A stretch of DNA of 26,333 bases, from contig JAQUOM010000009.1 of NCBI GenBank assembly GCA_028717105.1, forward strand, positions 1 through 26,333. The letters run 5' to 3'. This DNA comes from Candidatus Omnitrophota bacterium (GTDB taxonomy: Bacteria > Omnitrophota > Gorgyraeia > Velamenicoccales > Velamenicoccaceae). A program made the position numbers and the translations under genes. Shown piece after piece: positions 7,929 to 15,508 of this stretch. How positions within the stretch are numbered: the first letter of the stretch is position 1; every line of letters starts with the position of its first letter. The notes under the pieces were generated by a model. That model ran no database searches. It had not been told where the DNA came from and saw only the letters and a program-made list of their open reading frames with translations.

Positions 7929-8291
7929 ATGTACAGGATCATGTGTAAATCGAAGATTCACAGGGCCAGGGTTACCGGAGCGCTCCTGCATTACGAAGGG
8001 AGCATTGCCGTTGATACGGACCTTCTGCAGGCTGCCGACATCCTTCCCGGCGAAAAGGTCGAGGTCCTGAATATGAATAACGGTTCGCGGATCGAGACGT
8101 ATGCGATCGCGGGGAAAAAAGGGACCGGAGAGATGTGCCTCAACGGTCCGGCGGCAAGGTCCGGATGCGAGGGGGATGAGATCATCATTCTGGCCTACGC
8201 TCTCGTGCCCGATACCGAGGCTAAAAACACAAAGATGAAAGTTGTTCATGTCGACCCTTCCAATAAAATTAAAAATACATTATTACGGTGA
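7929..8291 (+). CDS. panD: Aspartate 1-decarboxylase precursor
   Basis: 120 residues, close to the usual 115-130. The self-cleavage site sits in HYEGSIAVD with Gly24-Ser25; Ser25 would become the pyruvoyl group. KIHRARVT near the start and NGSRIETYAIAG are typical for PanD. It makes beta-alanine from aspartate for pantothenate and hence CoA synthesis, which fits its position behind pta-ackA, whose reactions turn over CoA. A good ribosome-binding site (GAGAGGGAG) precedes the ATG. No PanZ or other maturation factor is seen here. The 3' end overlaps the peptide deformylase gene by 44 bases. Confidence 0.95.
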   Translation: MYRIMCKSKIHRARVTGALLHYEGSIAVDTDLLQAADILPGEKVEVLNMNNGSRIETYAIAGKKGTGEMCLNGPAARSGCEGDEIIILAYALVPDTEAKNTKMKVVHVDPSNKIKNTLLR

Positions 8292-8796
8292 CGCCGTTTT
8301 GCGCCGCAGGTCCCGGCCCGTAGAGGGCGTGGGTCCGCAGGAGATGCAGATCTTCTCGCAGATGGAAGAGGTGATGCGGTGCGCGGGAGGGGTCGGCCTG
8401 GCGGCGCCCCAGGTAGGTTTGAATAAGCAGCTGGTGATCGTCGACGTCGGGGAAGGGCCGGTGGCCCTGGCCAATCCGAGGATATTGAAAAAATGGGGAT
8501 CGGCCGTCGTAGAAGAAGGGTGCCTGAGCCTCCCCGGGATTTACGTCAAGGTGAGGCGTGCCAGAAAGATCAAGGTCATGGGCCTGAATGAAAAGAACGA
8601 GAAGATTGTCATGGTCGCCATGGATCTTCTGGCGCGGGCCTTGCAGCACGAGATCGATCATCTGCGCGGCAGGCTTATCTTTGACTATGCTAATTTTTTT
8701 CAGAAGATGCGTCTGAAAAAAAGACTCAAAGACCTTAAGGCAAGATTACATGCTTTATGTCTGCCGGATTGTTGCCGGCAGGCTGCAACAAAATGA
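8248..8796 (+). CDS. def: Peptide deformylase
   Basis: 182 residues from ATG 8248 (a TTG two codons upstream is possible). All three deformylase motifs are present: GVGLAAPQ (residues 48-55), EGCLSLP with metal ligand Cys92 (90-96), and QHEIDHL with His134, Glu135 and His138. It removes the N-formyl group from new proteins. The gene begins inside panD (44-base overlap), and the spacing points to coupled translation. The C-terminal 15 residues (HALCLPDCCRQAATK) do not look like a deformylase tail; they are encoded by a GC hairpin repeat (8761-8781), which suggests that a palindromic repeat landed at the 3' end and extended the frame. Confidence 0.95.
   Translation: MSTLPIKLKIHYYGDAVLRRRSRPVEGVGPQEMQIFSQMEEVMRCAGGVGLAAPQVGLNKQLVIVDVGEGPVALANPRILKKWGSAVVEEGCLSLPGIYVKVRRARKIKVMGLNEKNEKIVMVAMDLLARALQHEIDHLRGRLIFDYANFFQKMRLKKRLKDLKARLHALCLPDCCRQAATK
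8761..8781. repeat. Palindromic GC repeat inside the 3' end of def
   Basis: Perfect 7-bp inverted repeat CTGCCGG / CCGGCAG around ATTGTTG. Its right arm continues as CCGGCAGGC, a 9-mer that recurs at 13970-13978. It lies inside the def frame and codes part of an atypical Cys-rich tail. It lacks a following T-run, so a terminator role is unlikely. Confidence 0.55.
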
Positions 8797-8914
8797 AGAA
8801 AGGGCGGTTCCCTCCTTTTAATAGAAAAACACCTGTTGATGAACAACCTGTTTGCTTTTTCGGGCCGGCCGATGTCCGGGTCCGCAAAGGTAAAATTGAA
8901 GGAGACGAGAAGGC

Positions 8915-9058
8915 ATGAAATGTCAGAACAGCGAGCGAAACGCATCCGAATGCCCGTGTGATTACGATCTTTGTCCCCGCAAAGGGGAGTGTTGCGCCTG
9001 TGTGTCGTATCACCGGAAGAACAAACAACTGCCGGCGTGCCTCAGAGAGATGGACTAG
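8915..9058 (+). CDS. Tiny Cys-rich protein, DUF6485-like (possible zinc/metal-binding)
   Basis: A 47-residue gene too short for most gene finders. It has a strong ribosome-binding site (AAGGAGACGAGAAGG before the ATG). Eight cysteines lie at positions 3, 13, 15, 20, 26, 27, 29 and 42. The pattern CPCDYDLCPRKGECCACVSYH followed by LPAC strongly resembles the small DUF6485 family as I remember it (C-x-C...C-P-R-K-G-x-C-C-x-C-V-x-Y-H...P-A-C). Function is unknown; the cysteine spacing suggests metal binding, which is inference. It stands alone between def and a repeat-rich spacer upstream of trxB. Confidence 0.75.
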   Translation: MKCQNSERNASECPCDYDLCPRKGECCACVSYHRKNKQLPACLREMD

Positions 9059-9087
9059 CTATAAACAAATAAACAGGTTCCAGGAAA

Positions 9088-9109
9088 CCTGCCTCGCCGG
9101 TGAGGCAGG
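9088..9109. repeat. Palindromic GC hairpin in the spacer upstream of trxB
   Basis: Perfect 8-bp stem CCTGCCTC / GAGGCAGG with a six-base loop (GCCGGT). The right side continues as GGCAGGCAG (9104-9112), identical to 13972-13980. No T-run follows, so it is more like a dispersed palindromic repeat than a terminator, although it could still help end transcription of the small Cys-rich gene. Confidence 0.5.
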
Positions 9110-9120
9110 CAGTCATCAGG

Positions 9121-9227
9121 CAATAACCAATCGCCAAAAGCCGATAACCAATCCAAATCTGGGTTTCATGATTCCTTGTATCCGTTTTTAAGATTTTGTT
9201 TGATGATGGGTCATCGGTTATTGGTTA
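9121..9227. repeat. AT-rich degenerate repeats in the spacer before trxB
   Basis: The spacer between the Cys-rich gene and trxB (about 210 bases) holds no gene. ATAACCAAT occurs twice in direct order (9123-9131 and 9145-9153), and an inverted partner ATCGGTTATTG lies at 9213-9223 (10 of 11 bases pairing with CAATAACCAAT at 9121-9131). This could form a long-loop hairpin or be decayed repeat material. I see no convincing promoter in it. Confidence 0.35.
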
Positions 9228-9267
9228 GAAGACATGAAATCCGTCGGCAAACAGGGTGGCTATTGAG

Positions 9268-10206
9268 ATGATATACGATGTTGTTATTGTCGGCGCCGGT
9301 CCCGCAGGTTTGACGGCTGCGCTTTACGCGGGTCGTTCCAAGCTTAAGACCAGGGTTTTGGAAAAAAACGCCCTTGGCGGGCAGATCCTTTTGACCGAGT
9401 TGATCGAGAATTTTCCCGGCGTCTACCAGATGAATTCTTTCGCGTGGGTGGATGTCTTAAAAAAGCAACTGGCGGATTTGGATTGCGTCGAGCTGCAGGA
9501 AGGGGCGGGTGTCGACACGTTAGATCGGCAGCCCCGGGGTTATCGGCTGCATGTGCACGCAGACGGCAAGAGCGAACCCGAGATCCTCCAGACGCGTTCT
9601 GTCATTCTGGCGATGGGTGCCAGGCCGAGAAAGTTAGGAATTCCCGGAGAAGAAAAGTTGATCGGCCGCGGCGTCTCCTATTGTGCCACATGCGACGGTC
9701 CTTTCTTCCGGGATAAAGGCGTGGTGGTCGTCGGCGGCGGCGAGACGGCGCTCGAAGAAGCGCTGTATTTGAGCCGTTTCGCCAAGACGGTCACGATTCT
9801 TCATCGTCGGCAGGGTTTGAGGGCATCGGCGTTGATCCAGGAACGGGTAACGAAGAATGCCAAGATCCGCCTGAAACTGGAATTTGTCCCTTTGGAGATC
9901 GCCGGCGCATCCCGCGTGGAGGGGATGAAGATACAGCATGTCGGCGACCGTCACGAGGAGATGCTTGTCTGCGACGGGGTTTTTGTTTTTATCGGTTTCA
10001 ATCCGGATACGGGGTTCCTGGAAGGGGCCGTAAAAGCCGGCGAGGATGGCTATCTTTTGACGGATGACCGGATGATGACGTCCCTGGAAGGGGTTTTTGC
10101 CTGCGGAGATTGCCGCAAAAGGCCTTTTAACCAGGTCATAACCGCCTGCGCGGAAGGCGCTATCGCTGCTCATTCCGCAACGCGTTTTTTAGAGTCCATG
10201 ATATGA
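9268..10206 (+). CDS. trxB: Thioredoxin reductase (NADPH-type)
   Basis: 312 residues from ATG 9268 (an in-frame GTG at 9256 would add four); AGGGTGG about 9 bases upstream supports this start and the protein then begins MIYDVVIVGAGPAG like its family. The FAD-binding GAGPAG lies at residues 9-14, the redox pair Cys139-Ala-Thr-Cys142 is followed by Asp (CATCDGPFF), the NADPH-domain motif is VVVGGGETALEEALYL, and the C-terminal FAD motif is GVFACGDCRKRPFNQVITACAEGAIAA. It reduces thioredoxin with NADPH, or possibly another donor: some deep-branching anaerobes use ferredoxin-type homologues. The motif HRRQGLRAS in the second nucleotide site contains the HRR(x) element usual for NADPH binding. 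trxA in this window is a likely partner. Confidence 0.95.
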   Translation: MIYDVVIVGAGPAGLTAALYAGRSKLKTRVLEKNALGGQILLTELIENFPGVYQMNSFAWVDVLKKQLADLDCVELQEGAGVDTLDRQPRGYRLHVHADGKSEPEILQTRSVILAMGARPRKLGIPGEEKLIGRGVSYCATCDGPFFRDKGVVVVGGGETALEEALYLSRFAKTVTILHRRQGLRASALIQERVTKNAKIRLKLEFVPLEIAGASRVEGMKIQHVGDRHEEMLVCDGVFVFIGFNPDTGFLEGAVKAGEDGYLLTDDRMMTSLEGVFACGDCRKRPFNQVITACAEGAIAAHSATRFLESMI

Positions 10207-10228
10207 GAAGGGCGTGCCGGCGCGCGTG

Positions 10229-11170
10229 ATGAAAAAAATTTCTGCCTTTTTTTTGAGGATCAGCATAACCTTCGGTTTGCTGGTCTTTTTATTTATCCGC
10301 AGCGACGTCAGACGCCTATGGACCGTCATCCTTGAAGCCGACGCCTCTTGGCTTCTGGGCGCCTTCGTCCTGTTTTTTCTGCTCAATGTCCTGGTCTTTG
10401 TGAGATGGCTTATTCTTTTAAGGGGCCGGGGGATCCACGTTTCTCCACCGCGCCTTTTTTTGTCGTATCTGACCGGCCAGTTCTTTAACCTGATCTTTCC
10501 TTCGACGATCGGTGGAGATGCGGTGCGTACCCTTGACATTTCCCGCCATACCAAAAAGCATTCCAGCGATATTTTGGCGAGCGTGATCCTGGATCGGGTC
10601 AGCGGTTTCCTGGGCCTTGTGACAGTTCTTATTTTTTCCCTCCTGTTCGGTTATAACCTTTTTAACGATGCCAGCATTTTCCTGGCCACGGGCATCCTTC
10701 TGGTCTTGGTTGTGTTGTTTTCGGCTATGATGTTCTCGGGGAGATTTTTCGGCTTGTGCGTTAAATGTATTCCGTTTGCCGGTGTCCGGGGGTATTTTGA
10801 GAAGATCCACGTGCAGACCAAGGCTTACGCGGGGCAGCGCGCCGTCCTCTGGGCTGCCTGGATGATTTCCTGCGTGGCCCATGCCGGGCTGGCGTTTGTT
10901 TATTATCTGGTCGCGCGGGCCTTCGGGCTGGAGTATGCCTTGATCTATTTTTTGATCTTTGTTCCGATGATCACGGCTTTTTCGTCTATACCTGTTTCCG
11001 TGGGCGGCCTGGGGGTCAGGGATACGGCGTCCGTTTTTGTTTTTGCCAAGATCGGCATAGCCAAGGAATCGGCATTTGCGATGTCCCTGGTGAATTTCGG
11101 ATTCATGCTGATCTTGGGCGTCTTGGGAGGCATAGGGTATGTCTATCTCCTATATCGTCGACGGCTATAA
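10229..11170 (+). CDS. Lysylphosphatidylglycerol synthase TM-domain (UPF0104/AglD-like) membrane protein
   Basis: About 313 residues from ATG 10229 (a GTG at 10214 is an alternative; GAGAAGG overlapping the trxB stop could serve either only imperfectly). It is a polytopic membrane protein with roughly seven to eight hydrophobic helices. Signature segments of family PF03706 are visible: NLIFPSTIGGDAVRTLDI, VILDRVSGFLGL, and PVSVGGLGVRDTASV. It lacks the C-terminal cytoplasmic catalytic domain of MprF, so it is the stand-alone membrane module, often annotated as a flippase or in lipid/glycan contexts (AglD-like). Its true substrate is unknown. It follows trxB by only a few bases and overlaps the next gene by 32 bases. 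Confidence 0.88.
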   Translation: MKKISAFFLRISITFGLLVFLFIRSDVRRLWTVILEADASWLLGAFVLFFLLNVLVFVRWLILLRGRGIHVSPPRLFLSYLTGQFFNLIFPSTIGGDAVRTLDISRHTKKHSSDILASVILDRVSGFLGLVTVLIFSLLFGYNLFNDASIFLATGILLVLVVLFSAMMFSGRFFGLCVKCIPFAGVRGYFEKIHVQTKAYAGQRAVLWAAWMISCVAHAGLAFVYYLVARAFGLEYALIYFLIFVPMITAFSSIPVSVGGLGVRDTASVFVFAKIGIAKESAFAMSLVNFGFMLILGVLGGIGYVYLLYRRRL

Positions 11171-11627
11171 CGCGATCAAGAGCGCGGCGCCTTATTGCGA
11201 TCTGCCGCTGCGACAGGCGCGGGAACGGTTCTTTTCGTATCTGGAGACGCGCCGGCCGCACGGGTCCCTGCGTAACAGGCTCATCGTCGTCTTTGACGGG
11301 TCTTCGGAGGTCTTTGGCTGCAGGAACAATCAAACCTTTGAGATCATCTTTACTTCGGGGGAGTCTGCGGACGATAAGATCCAGGAGATCGTCGTGTCTT
11401 CCAAGAACCCCGGGACCGTGGTGGTCGTGACCGACGACAGGGCGCTGGGATATGCGGTGAGGCGCGCCGGTGCGCGGACCATGAGCTGCCATGAGTTCTT
11501 CAAAACGGCCGCGGTCCGCGGGGCCCGCGCGTCCGTCAGGGAGCCCGATACCAAAAATCTTTTGAATATCGTGCAGCGCGAAAAGATCACCGAGGAGTGC
11601 AGGAAGATATGGCTCAAGCGACCATGA
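11139..11627 (+). CDS. YacP/Rae1-like NYN-domain (PIN-like) RNA nuclease
   Basis: 162 residues. The NYN/YacP pattern is clear: SYIVDGYNAIK at the N terminus (first acidic site), LIVVFDGS, the ADDKIQEIV acidic segment, and VVVVTDDRALGYAVRRAGAR. In the YacP/Rae1 family (PF05991) these aspartates bind metal for ribosome-associated mRNA cleavage in Firmicutes; the same activity here is inference. The C terminus is basic. The gene starts inside the membrane-protein gene (32-base overlap), and the next gene begins within its last codons, so it sits in the middle of a coupled operon. Confidence 0.88.
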   Translation: MSISYIVDGYNAIKSAAPYCDLPLRQARERFFSYLETRRPHGSLRNRLIVVFDGSSEVFGCRNNQTFEIIFTSGESADDKIQEIVVSSKNPGTVVVVTDDRALGYAVRRAGARTMSCHEFFKTAAVRGARASVREPDTKNLLNIVQREKITEECRKIWLKRP

Positions 11628-12088
11628 TGGCGAGCGCCTGCCTGGCCGGTGTTTGTTGTGTTTATGACGGCACGGACAATCGCCGTCCGTTTTTTGCCAA
11701 GCTCGTTGCCGAAAAAAAGATATTCCTTTTTTGTCCCGAACTTCTGGGAGGGATGCGCGTTCCGCATCCGCCGTCCGAGATCGCCGGCGGCGACGGTTTC
11801 GGCGTCTTGGCAGGCGCCGCGCGCGTGGTTTCACGGGATGGGCGGGATGTGACGGAGTTTTTTGTCCGGGGCGCTCAAAAAGCCCTGGCGTTTGCGCACA
11901 AACACGGCGTGAAGACGGCCGTGATGAAAGCCAGGAGCCCGTCGTGCGGATGCGGGATGATCCATAACGGGACGTTTACCAAGACGTTGGTCTGTGGATT
12001 CGGCGTCACGGCGGCGTTGTTGAAACAGAATGGGATTGAGGTCATAAGCGACGAAGAGTATCTGTCGGCCGTGAAAACAGAAGAATGA
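11609..12088 (+). CDS. DUF523 family protein
   Basis: About 159 residues from ATG 11609; ATG 11624, which overlaps the upstream TGA as ATGA, is an equally reasonable start because family members begin just before SACLxG. Family hallmarks are SACLAGVCCVYDG, FCPELLGGMRVPHPPSEIAGG, DVTEFFVRGAQKAL, MKARSPSCGCGMIHNGTF and GFGVTAALLKQNGIEVIS. Conserved cysteines (in SACL, FCPE and SPSCG) suggest a metal or cluster site, though no function is established for DUF523. It is the last gene of the trxB-led run; a 120-base gap with no obvious terminator follows. Confidence 0.92.
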   Translation: MAQATMMASACLAGVCCVYDGTDNRRPFFAKLVAEKKIFLFCPELLGGMRVPHPPSEIAGGDGFGVLAGAARVVSRDGRDVTEFFVRGAQKALAFAHKHGVKTAVMKARSPSCGCGMIHNGTFTKTLVCGFGVTAALLKQNGIEVISDEEYLSAVKTEE

Positions 12089-12208
12089 CGGATGCCGGAG
12101 TTCCAATGACGAATCGATGCCGAAAAACAATGTGCAAGACGGACTTAAAAGTTTTCTCTGTGTTCTTGTCAGGGTTTTGGAATTGGTCATTTCGTATCCT
12201 GATTGAAG

Positions 12209-12985
12209 ATGTCTAAAAAACCCAAGAGTGATTATTGGCTCAAATTCCTGGGGACGGCCGGCGCGCGGTTTGTCATGATCCGCCAACTGCGGGCTTCGGG
12301 CGGCCTGTGGCTTAAATCCGGGGCCACGCAGGTGCTTGTGGATCCGGGGCCAGGGAGCCTGGTCAGGTGTTCGGCTTCCAGGCCCAAGCTTGATCCGACG
12401 GAATTAAACGCTATCGTCTTGACGCATCGGCACCTGGATCATGCTAACGATGTCAACGTCATGATCGAGGCCATGACAGAAGGCGGATTCAAGAAAAGGG
12501 GGGTTGTCTATGCCCCTCAGGACGCCCTTGGAGATGACCCGGTGATTTTTCAGTATCTGCGGGGTTTTGCCGGAAAGATCGAGGTTCTCCGGCCGCAGAC
12601 GTCGTATCAGATCGGCGACTTTTCTTTCGAGACCTCGCCGCCCCTGCGCCACCCCTGCCTGACTTACGGCCTGAAATTCCGGATGAATGAGACACGGGTT
12701 TCTCTGTTGACGGACACGGAATATTTTGAGGGCCTGGAGGACATGTTTGCTTGCGACACGCTCATTATCAACGTCGTCTTTTTTGAGCCGCGCCCGGGAA
12801 TTCAGCATTTGAATTTCGGCGACGTCAAAAAGATTGTGGCCCGGCTGTGCCCGCAAAAGACGATCCTGACGCATTTCGGCATGACGATGCTCAAAAACCA
12901 TCCTCATGTCCTGGCGAAGCAGCTCTCCTGGGAGACGGGATTGAATGTCGTGGCGGCAACGGATGGACTTAAAATCGAGTTTTAA
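12209..12985 (+). CDS. Metallo-beta-lactamase-fold hydrolase
   Basis: 258 residues from ATG 12209 (TTG 12203 is in frame). The metal-binding motif H73-x-H75-x-D77-H78 (THRHLDH) is intact; further likely ligands are the His of LRHPCLTYGL, Asp in LLTDTEYFE and His in ILTHFGMTML. The N-terminal FLGTAGARF plus VDPGPGSLVR resembles the RNase Z/PhnP-like (Lactamase_B_2) branch. Compared with PhnP or RNase Z, the substrate cannot be told. The gene is preceded by a 120-base spacer with degenerate repeat-like sequence and has a weak ribosome-binding site (GAAG). It is separated by 89 bases from the UbiA-family gene. Confidence 0.88.
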   Translation: MSKKPKSDYWLKFLGTAGARFVMIRQLRASGGLWLKSGATQVLVDPGPGSLVRCSASRPKLDPTELNAIVLTHRHLDHANDVNVMIEAMTEGGFKKRGVVYAPQDALGDDPVIFQYLRGFAGKIEVLRPQTSYQIGDFSFETSPPLRHPCLTYGLKFRMNETRVSLLTDTEYFEGLEDMFACDTLIINVVFFEPRPGIQHLNFGDVKKIVARLCPQKTILTHFGMTMLKNHPHVLAKQLSWETGLNVVAATDGLKIEF

Positions 12986-13074
12986 GAATCTGGTTTTATC
13001 TATCTTTCATTTTCGAAGTTTTAACTAGTGACTTGCGCCATGTTCTCTTGCGGCTTTCTAAAAAAGGAGCTTCT

Positions 13075-13941
13075 ATGAAGGATCTATTAATCGCCTTAAG
13101 GCCGCAGCAGTGGGTCAAGAATATCGCTTTGTTTGCGGGGTTGATTTTCTCGCAGAATTTTTTTGACCCATTAAGGGTTGCCGTTGTTTTCGCGGCGGCT
13201 GCCATTTTCTGCCTGGCCTCCAGCAGTCTTTACCTCCTCAATGATATTCTGGACGTCGAAGCGGACAAGAAGCATCCGCATAAGAAAAACAGGCCCATCG
13301 CATCGGGCCGGATCAGGCCGTTCACGGCCCATCTTTTGAGTTATGTCTTGATGCTTTGGGCGCTCGCGGCCGGCTATGTGCTGAATCGGAACTTCGGCGT
13401 TATCCTTACGGTTTATCTTGTCTTGGAATTTTGCTATTCAGCTTATCTCAAGAACGTCGTGATCCTGGATATTTTTTGCATTGCCGCGGGGTTCTTTTTG
13501 CGGGTTGTGGCGGGCGCCGTTGTGATCGATGTGCCGATTTCCAGCTGGCTTTTGATCTGCACGATCTTTCTTTCGTTGTTTCTCGCGCTGGCGAAGCGTC
13601 GCGGCGAAATGGTGTTGTTGGAAGACCGCGCTGCATCCATCAGGCCGGTCCTGGCCCATTATAGCCTGCCTTTCATAGATCAGATGATTACGATCGTGAC
13701 GGCTTCGACCATCCTTGGTTATGTCCTGTATGCGCTTTCGCCGCAGACAGCCGCCAAGTTTCATACCAGGAATCTTCAATATTCCATTGTTTTCGTTGTC
13801 TATGGGATTTTCCGTTATCTCTATCTCGTTTATCAGAAGAAGGAGGGAGGAGCGCCGGAGAAGGTCCTTTTTTCGGATAAACCTCTTCTTTTGAATCTCT
13901 TCCTGTATATGGCTGCGGTTATCGCCGCTGTTTACTTTTAA
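13075..13941 (+). CDS. UbiA-family prenyltransferase, polyprenyl-phosphate phosphoribosyltransferase (DPPR synthase)-like
   Basis: 288 residues from ATG 13075, chosen because AAGGAG lies 5 bases upstream and the family starts LLIALRPQQWVKNIALFAGLIF right there. Nine or so membrane helices. The first acidic motif is NDILDVEADKKHPHKKNRP (residues 56-74), in the form typical of the UbiA branch that includes mycobacterial Rv3806c (decaprenyl-phosphate phosphoribosyltransferase). A second polar loop reads KRRGEMVLLEDRA. That branch transfers phosphoribose from PRPP to a polyprenyl phosphate, the first step toward lipid-linked arabinose or ribose. Quinone or chlorophyll prenyltransferases are less likely, given LRPxQWxKN and the lack of quinone genes nearby. 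The next gene, a GT-C glycosyltransferase, is a natural user of such a donor. Confidence 0.85.
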   Translation: MKDLLIALRPQQWVKNIALFAGLIFSQNFFDPLRVAVVFAAAAIFCLASSSLYLLNDILDVEADKKHPHKKNRPIASGRIRPFTAHLLSYVLMLWALAAGYVLNRNFGVILTVYLVLEFCYSAYLKNVVILDIFCIAAGFFLRVVAGAVVIDVPISSWLLICTIFLSLFLALAKRRGEMVLLEDRAASIRPVLAHYSLPFIDQMITIVTASTILGYVLYALSPQTAAKFHTRNLQYSIVFVVYGIFRYLYLVYQKKEGGAPEKVLFSDKPLLLNLFLYMAAVIAAVYF

Positions 13942-13964
13942 TCGAGACGCGAGAATCCTTGCGT

Positions 13965-14007
13965 CCACGCCGGCAGGCAGGGCACGATAGGGCGTGAAGC
14001 GGCGTGG
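13965..14007. repeat. Inverted repeat between the UbiA and GT-C genes
   Basis: Perfect 8-bp arms CCACGCCG (13965-13972) and CGGCGTGG (14000-14007) around a 27-base loop; CCGGCAGGC and GGCAGGCAG at 13970-13980 recur near def and upstream of trxB. No T-run follows, so it is probably a member of the same palindromic repeat group, not a terminator. Confidence 0.45.
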
Positions 14008-14041
14008 CCGGATTTAGAACATCAATGCGGAAGGATTGAAC

Positions 14042-15508
14042 ATGCGTTCGACCTTGAAGCCTTTGTTGTTCTTGGTTATCATTTGGTTTGCAGGCGTCGT
14101 TTTCTTCCTGGGTGTAGGACCGCTGGGGAACAAACCTTTTCTCGGCTTCCCCCTGGATGACACCTGGATCCATTTCAGCTTTGCCAGAAATCTCGCCGAA
14201 CACCACGGCTTTGGCCTGAATCCCTGTGAGCCGTCCAGCGGCAGCACCTCGCCTTTATGGGTTGTCCTTTTGGCTTTTCTGAACCTTTTGGGCCTGTCTT
14301 TCGAGACGGCGGCGTTGGGCATGGGGATATTTTTTGTTCTTTTGACGGCCCTTTGCGTAGAGAAGATTGTTTTTGCCCTGACGGGCGAGAAAAAAGCGGC
14401 CGTCGCCGCGGCCCTCCTCGTCCTCTTGTCGGGCCGGTTTTTGTGGGGCGCCCTTTCAGGGATGGAAGTGGCGCTTTTTTCTTTTCTGGCGGCTTGCGGT
14501 ATCTGCCTGCACCAGAAATTTTTACAGGGAGATCGCGGCAGTCTCCTGCCGGCGCTTGTCTTCGGGTTGGCATCTCTCGCCAGGCCCGAGGGACATCTGC
14601 TTTTTGTTCTGGCGTGCGGGGACCTGTGCCTTAGAAATATCCGGCGCTTGAAAGAAGTCGGACCCTCCGTTTTTTCTTACGTCGTCGTTTATCTGGCCGT
14701 CGTTTCGTCCTACCTGGGATTTTCCTGGATATTGACGCACCGGTTTTTCTGCAGCAGTTATTACTCCAAGATGCTCTTTACCTGGAGGATGGAGGCATGG
14801 CCTTATCTGAAAGAGTATGTCAGCCTGGTCTTTTTGGATAATCCGTTCCTGGCGGTCTTTTTGTTCTCCGGCCTCTGGGAGGGTATCAGGCGTCGCTGGG
14901 GGCTTTTGAGTATTTGGCTCGTTGTCTTTCCTCTGGCGGCCTCGCGGGTGTCGCCGATCCTTATTCATCACGGCCGTTACCTTATGCCGTTGATCCCTTT
15001 CTATGTGATCGCAGGTTTTCTGGGCCTGCACCGGTTGTTGCATGGTCGGGCCTACCGTATCGTCCTTGTCATGGCGATCGTCTGGAGCATAGCCGGCGTC
15101 GGACTGTGGGGCCGGACATACGCGACCGACAGCCTGTCTATCTACGGACAGCATTATCGCGCGGCCTTATGGCTGAGAGACCATACGGACCCGCAGGATG
15201 CGGTTGCGTCGAACGATATCGGTGTCATCTCTTATGTTTCCGGAAGGTACGTCGTGGACCTTTGTGGTATAATACGTTTAAGCGTCATGAGGATCATGTG
15301 TTCTTCGGCGCCCGAAGAATCACGACGACACATGCTGTGGCGTTATCTCGCCGCCCGCCGGGTCAAATATCTGGCCTACTATCCGGAATGGTTTCCCTGG
15401 GTCGACGACCGCGCGTGTCTTAAAAAAGTTTATGAAGTGCGCTTCACCGGCAATACCATCGCCGCGTCGGATACCATGGAGGTTTATCGCGTCCTATGCA
15501 TAGAATGA
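14042..15508 (+). CDS. GT-C family membrane glycosyltransferase (AftB/arabinofuranosyltransferase-like)
   Basis: 488 residues from ATG 14042, with GGAAGGA 6 bases upstream (a TTG at 14036 is in frame). About ten to twelve hydrophobic helices, then a soluble C-terminal part (about residues 370-488). The GT-C acidic pair D39-D40 begins the motif DDTWIHFSFARNLAEHHG, continuing NPCEPSSGSTSPLW, the same order as the 'DDAYI.fRyarNl..G.G...N.GE.veG.TSPLW' pattern of bacterial AftB-like and related lipid-linked-sugar transferases. It would move a sugar from a polyprenyl-phosphate donor on the outer side of the membrane; the acceptor is unknown. Its place next to a DPPR-synthase-like gene suggests a pentose donor. 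The stop overlaps the DUF362 start. Confidence 0.75.
   Translation: MRSTLKPLLFLVIIWFAGVVFFLGVGPLGNKPFLGFPLDDTWIHFSFARNLAEHHGFGLNPCEPSSGSTSPLWVVLLAFLNLLGLSFETAALGMGIFFVLLTALCVEKIVFALTGEKKAAVAAALLVLLSGRFLWGALSGMEVALFSFLAACGICLHQKFLQGDRGSLLPALVFGLASLARPEGHLLFVLACGDLCLRNIRRLKEVGPSVFSYVVVYLAVVSSYLGFSWILTHRFFCSSYYSKMLFTWRMEAWPYLKEYVSLVFLDNPFLAVFLFSGLWEGIRRRWGLLSIWLVVFPLAASRVSPILIHHGRYLMPLIPFYVIAGFLGLHRLLHGRAYRIVLVMAIVWSIAGVGLWGRTYATDSLSIYGQHYRAALWLRDHTDPQDAVASNDIGVISYVSGRYVVDLCGIIRLSVMRIMCSSAPEESRRHMLWRYLAARRVKYLAYYPEWFPWVDDRACLKKVYEVRFTGNTIAASDTMEVYRVLCIE

Noticed and set aside
8958..9191. 77-codon + strand frame in the spacer before trxB
   Set aside because: It overlaps the tiny Cys-rich gene in another frame and runs through repeat sequence; no ribosome-binding site.
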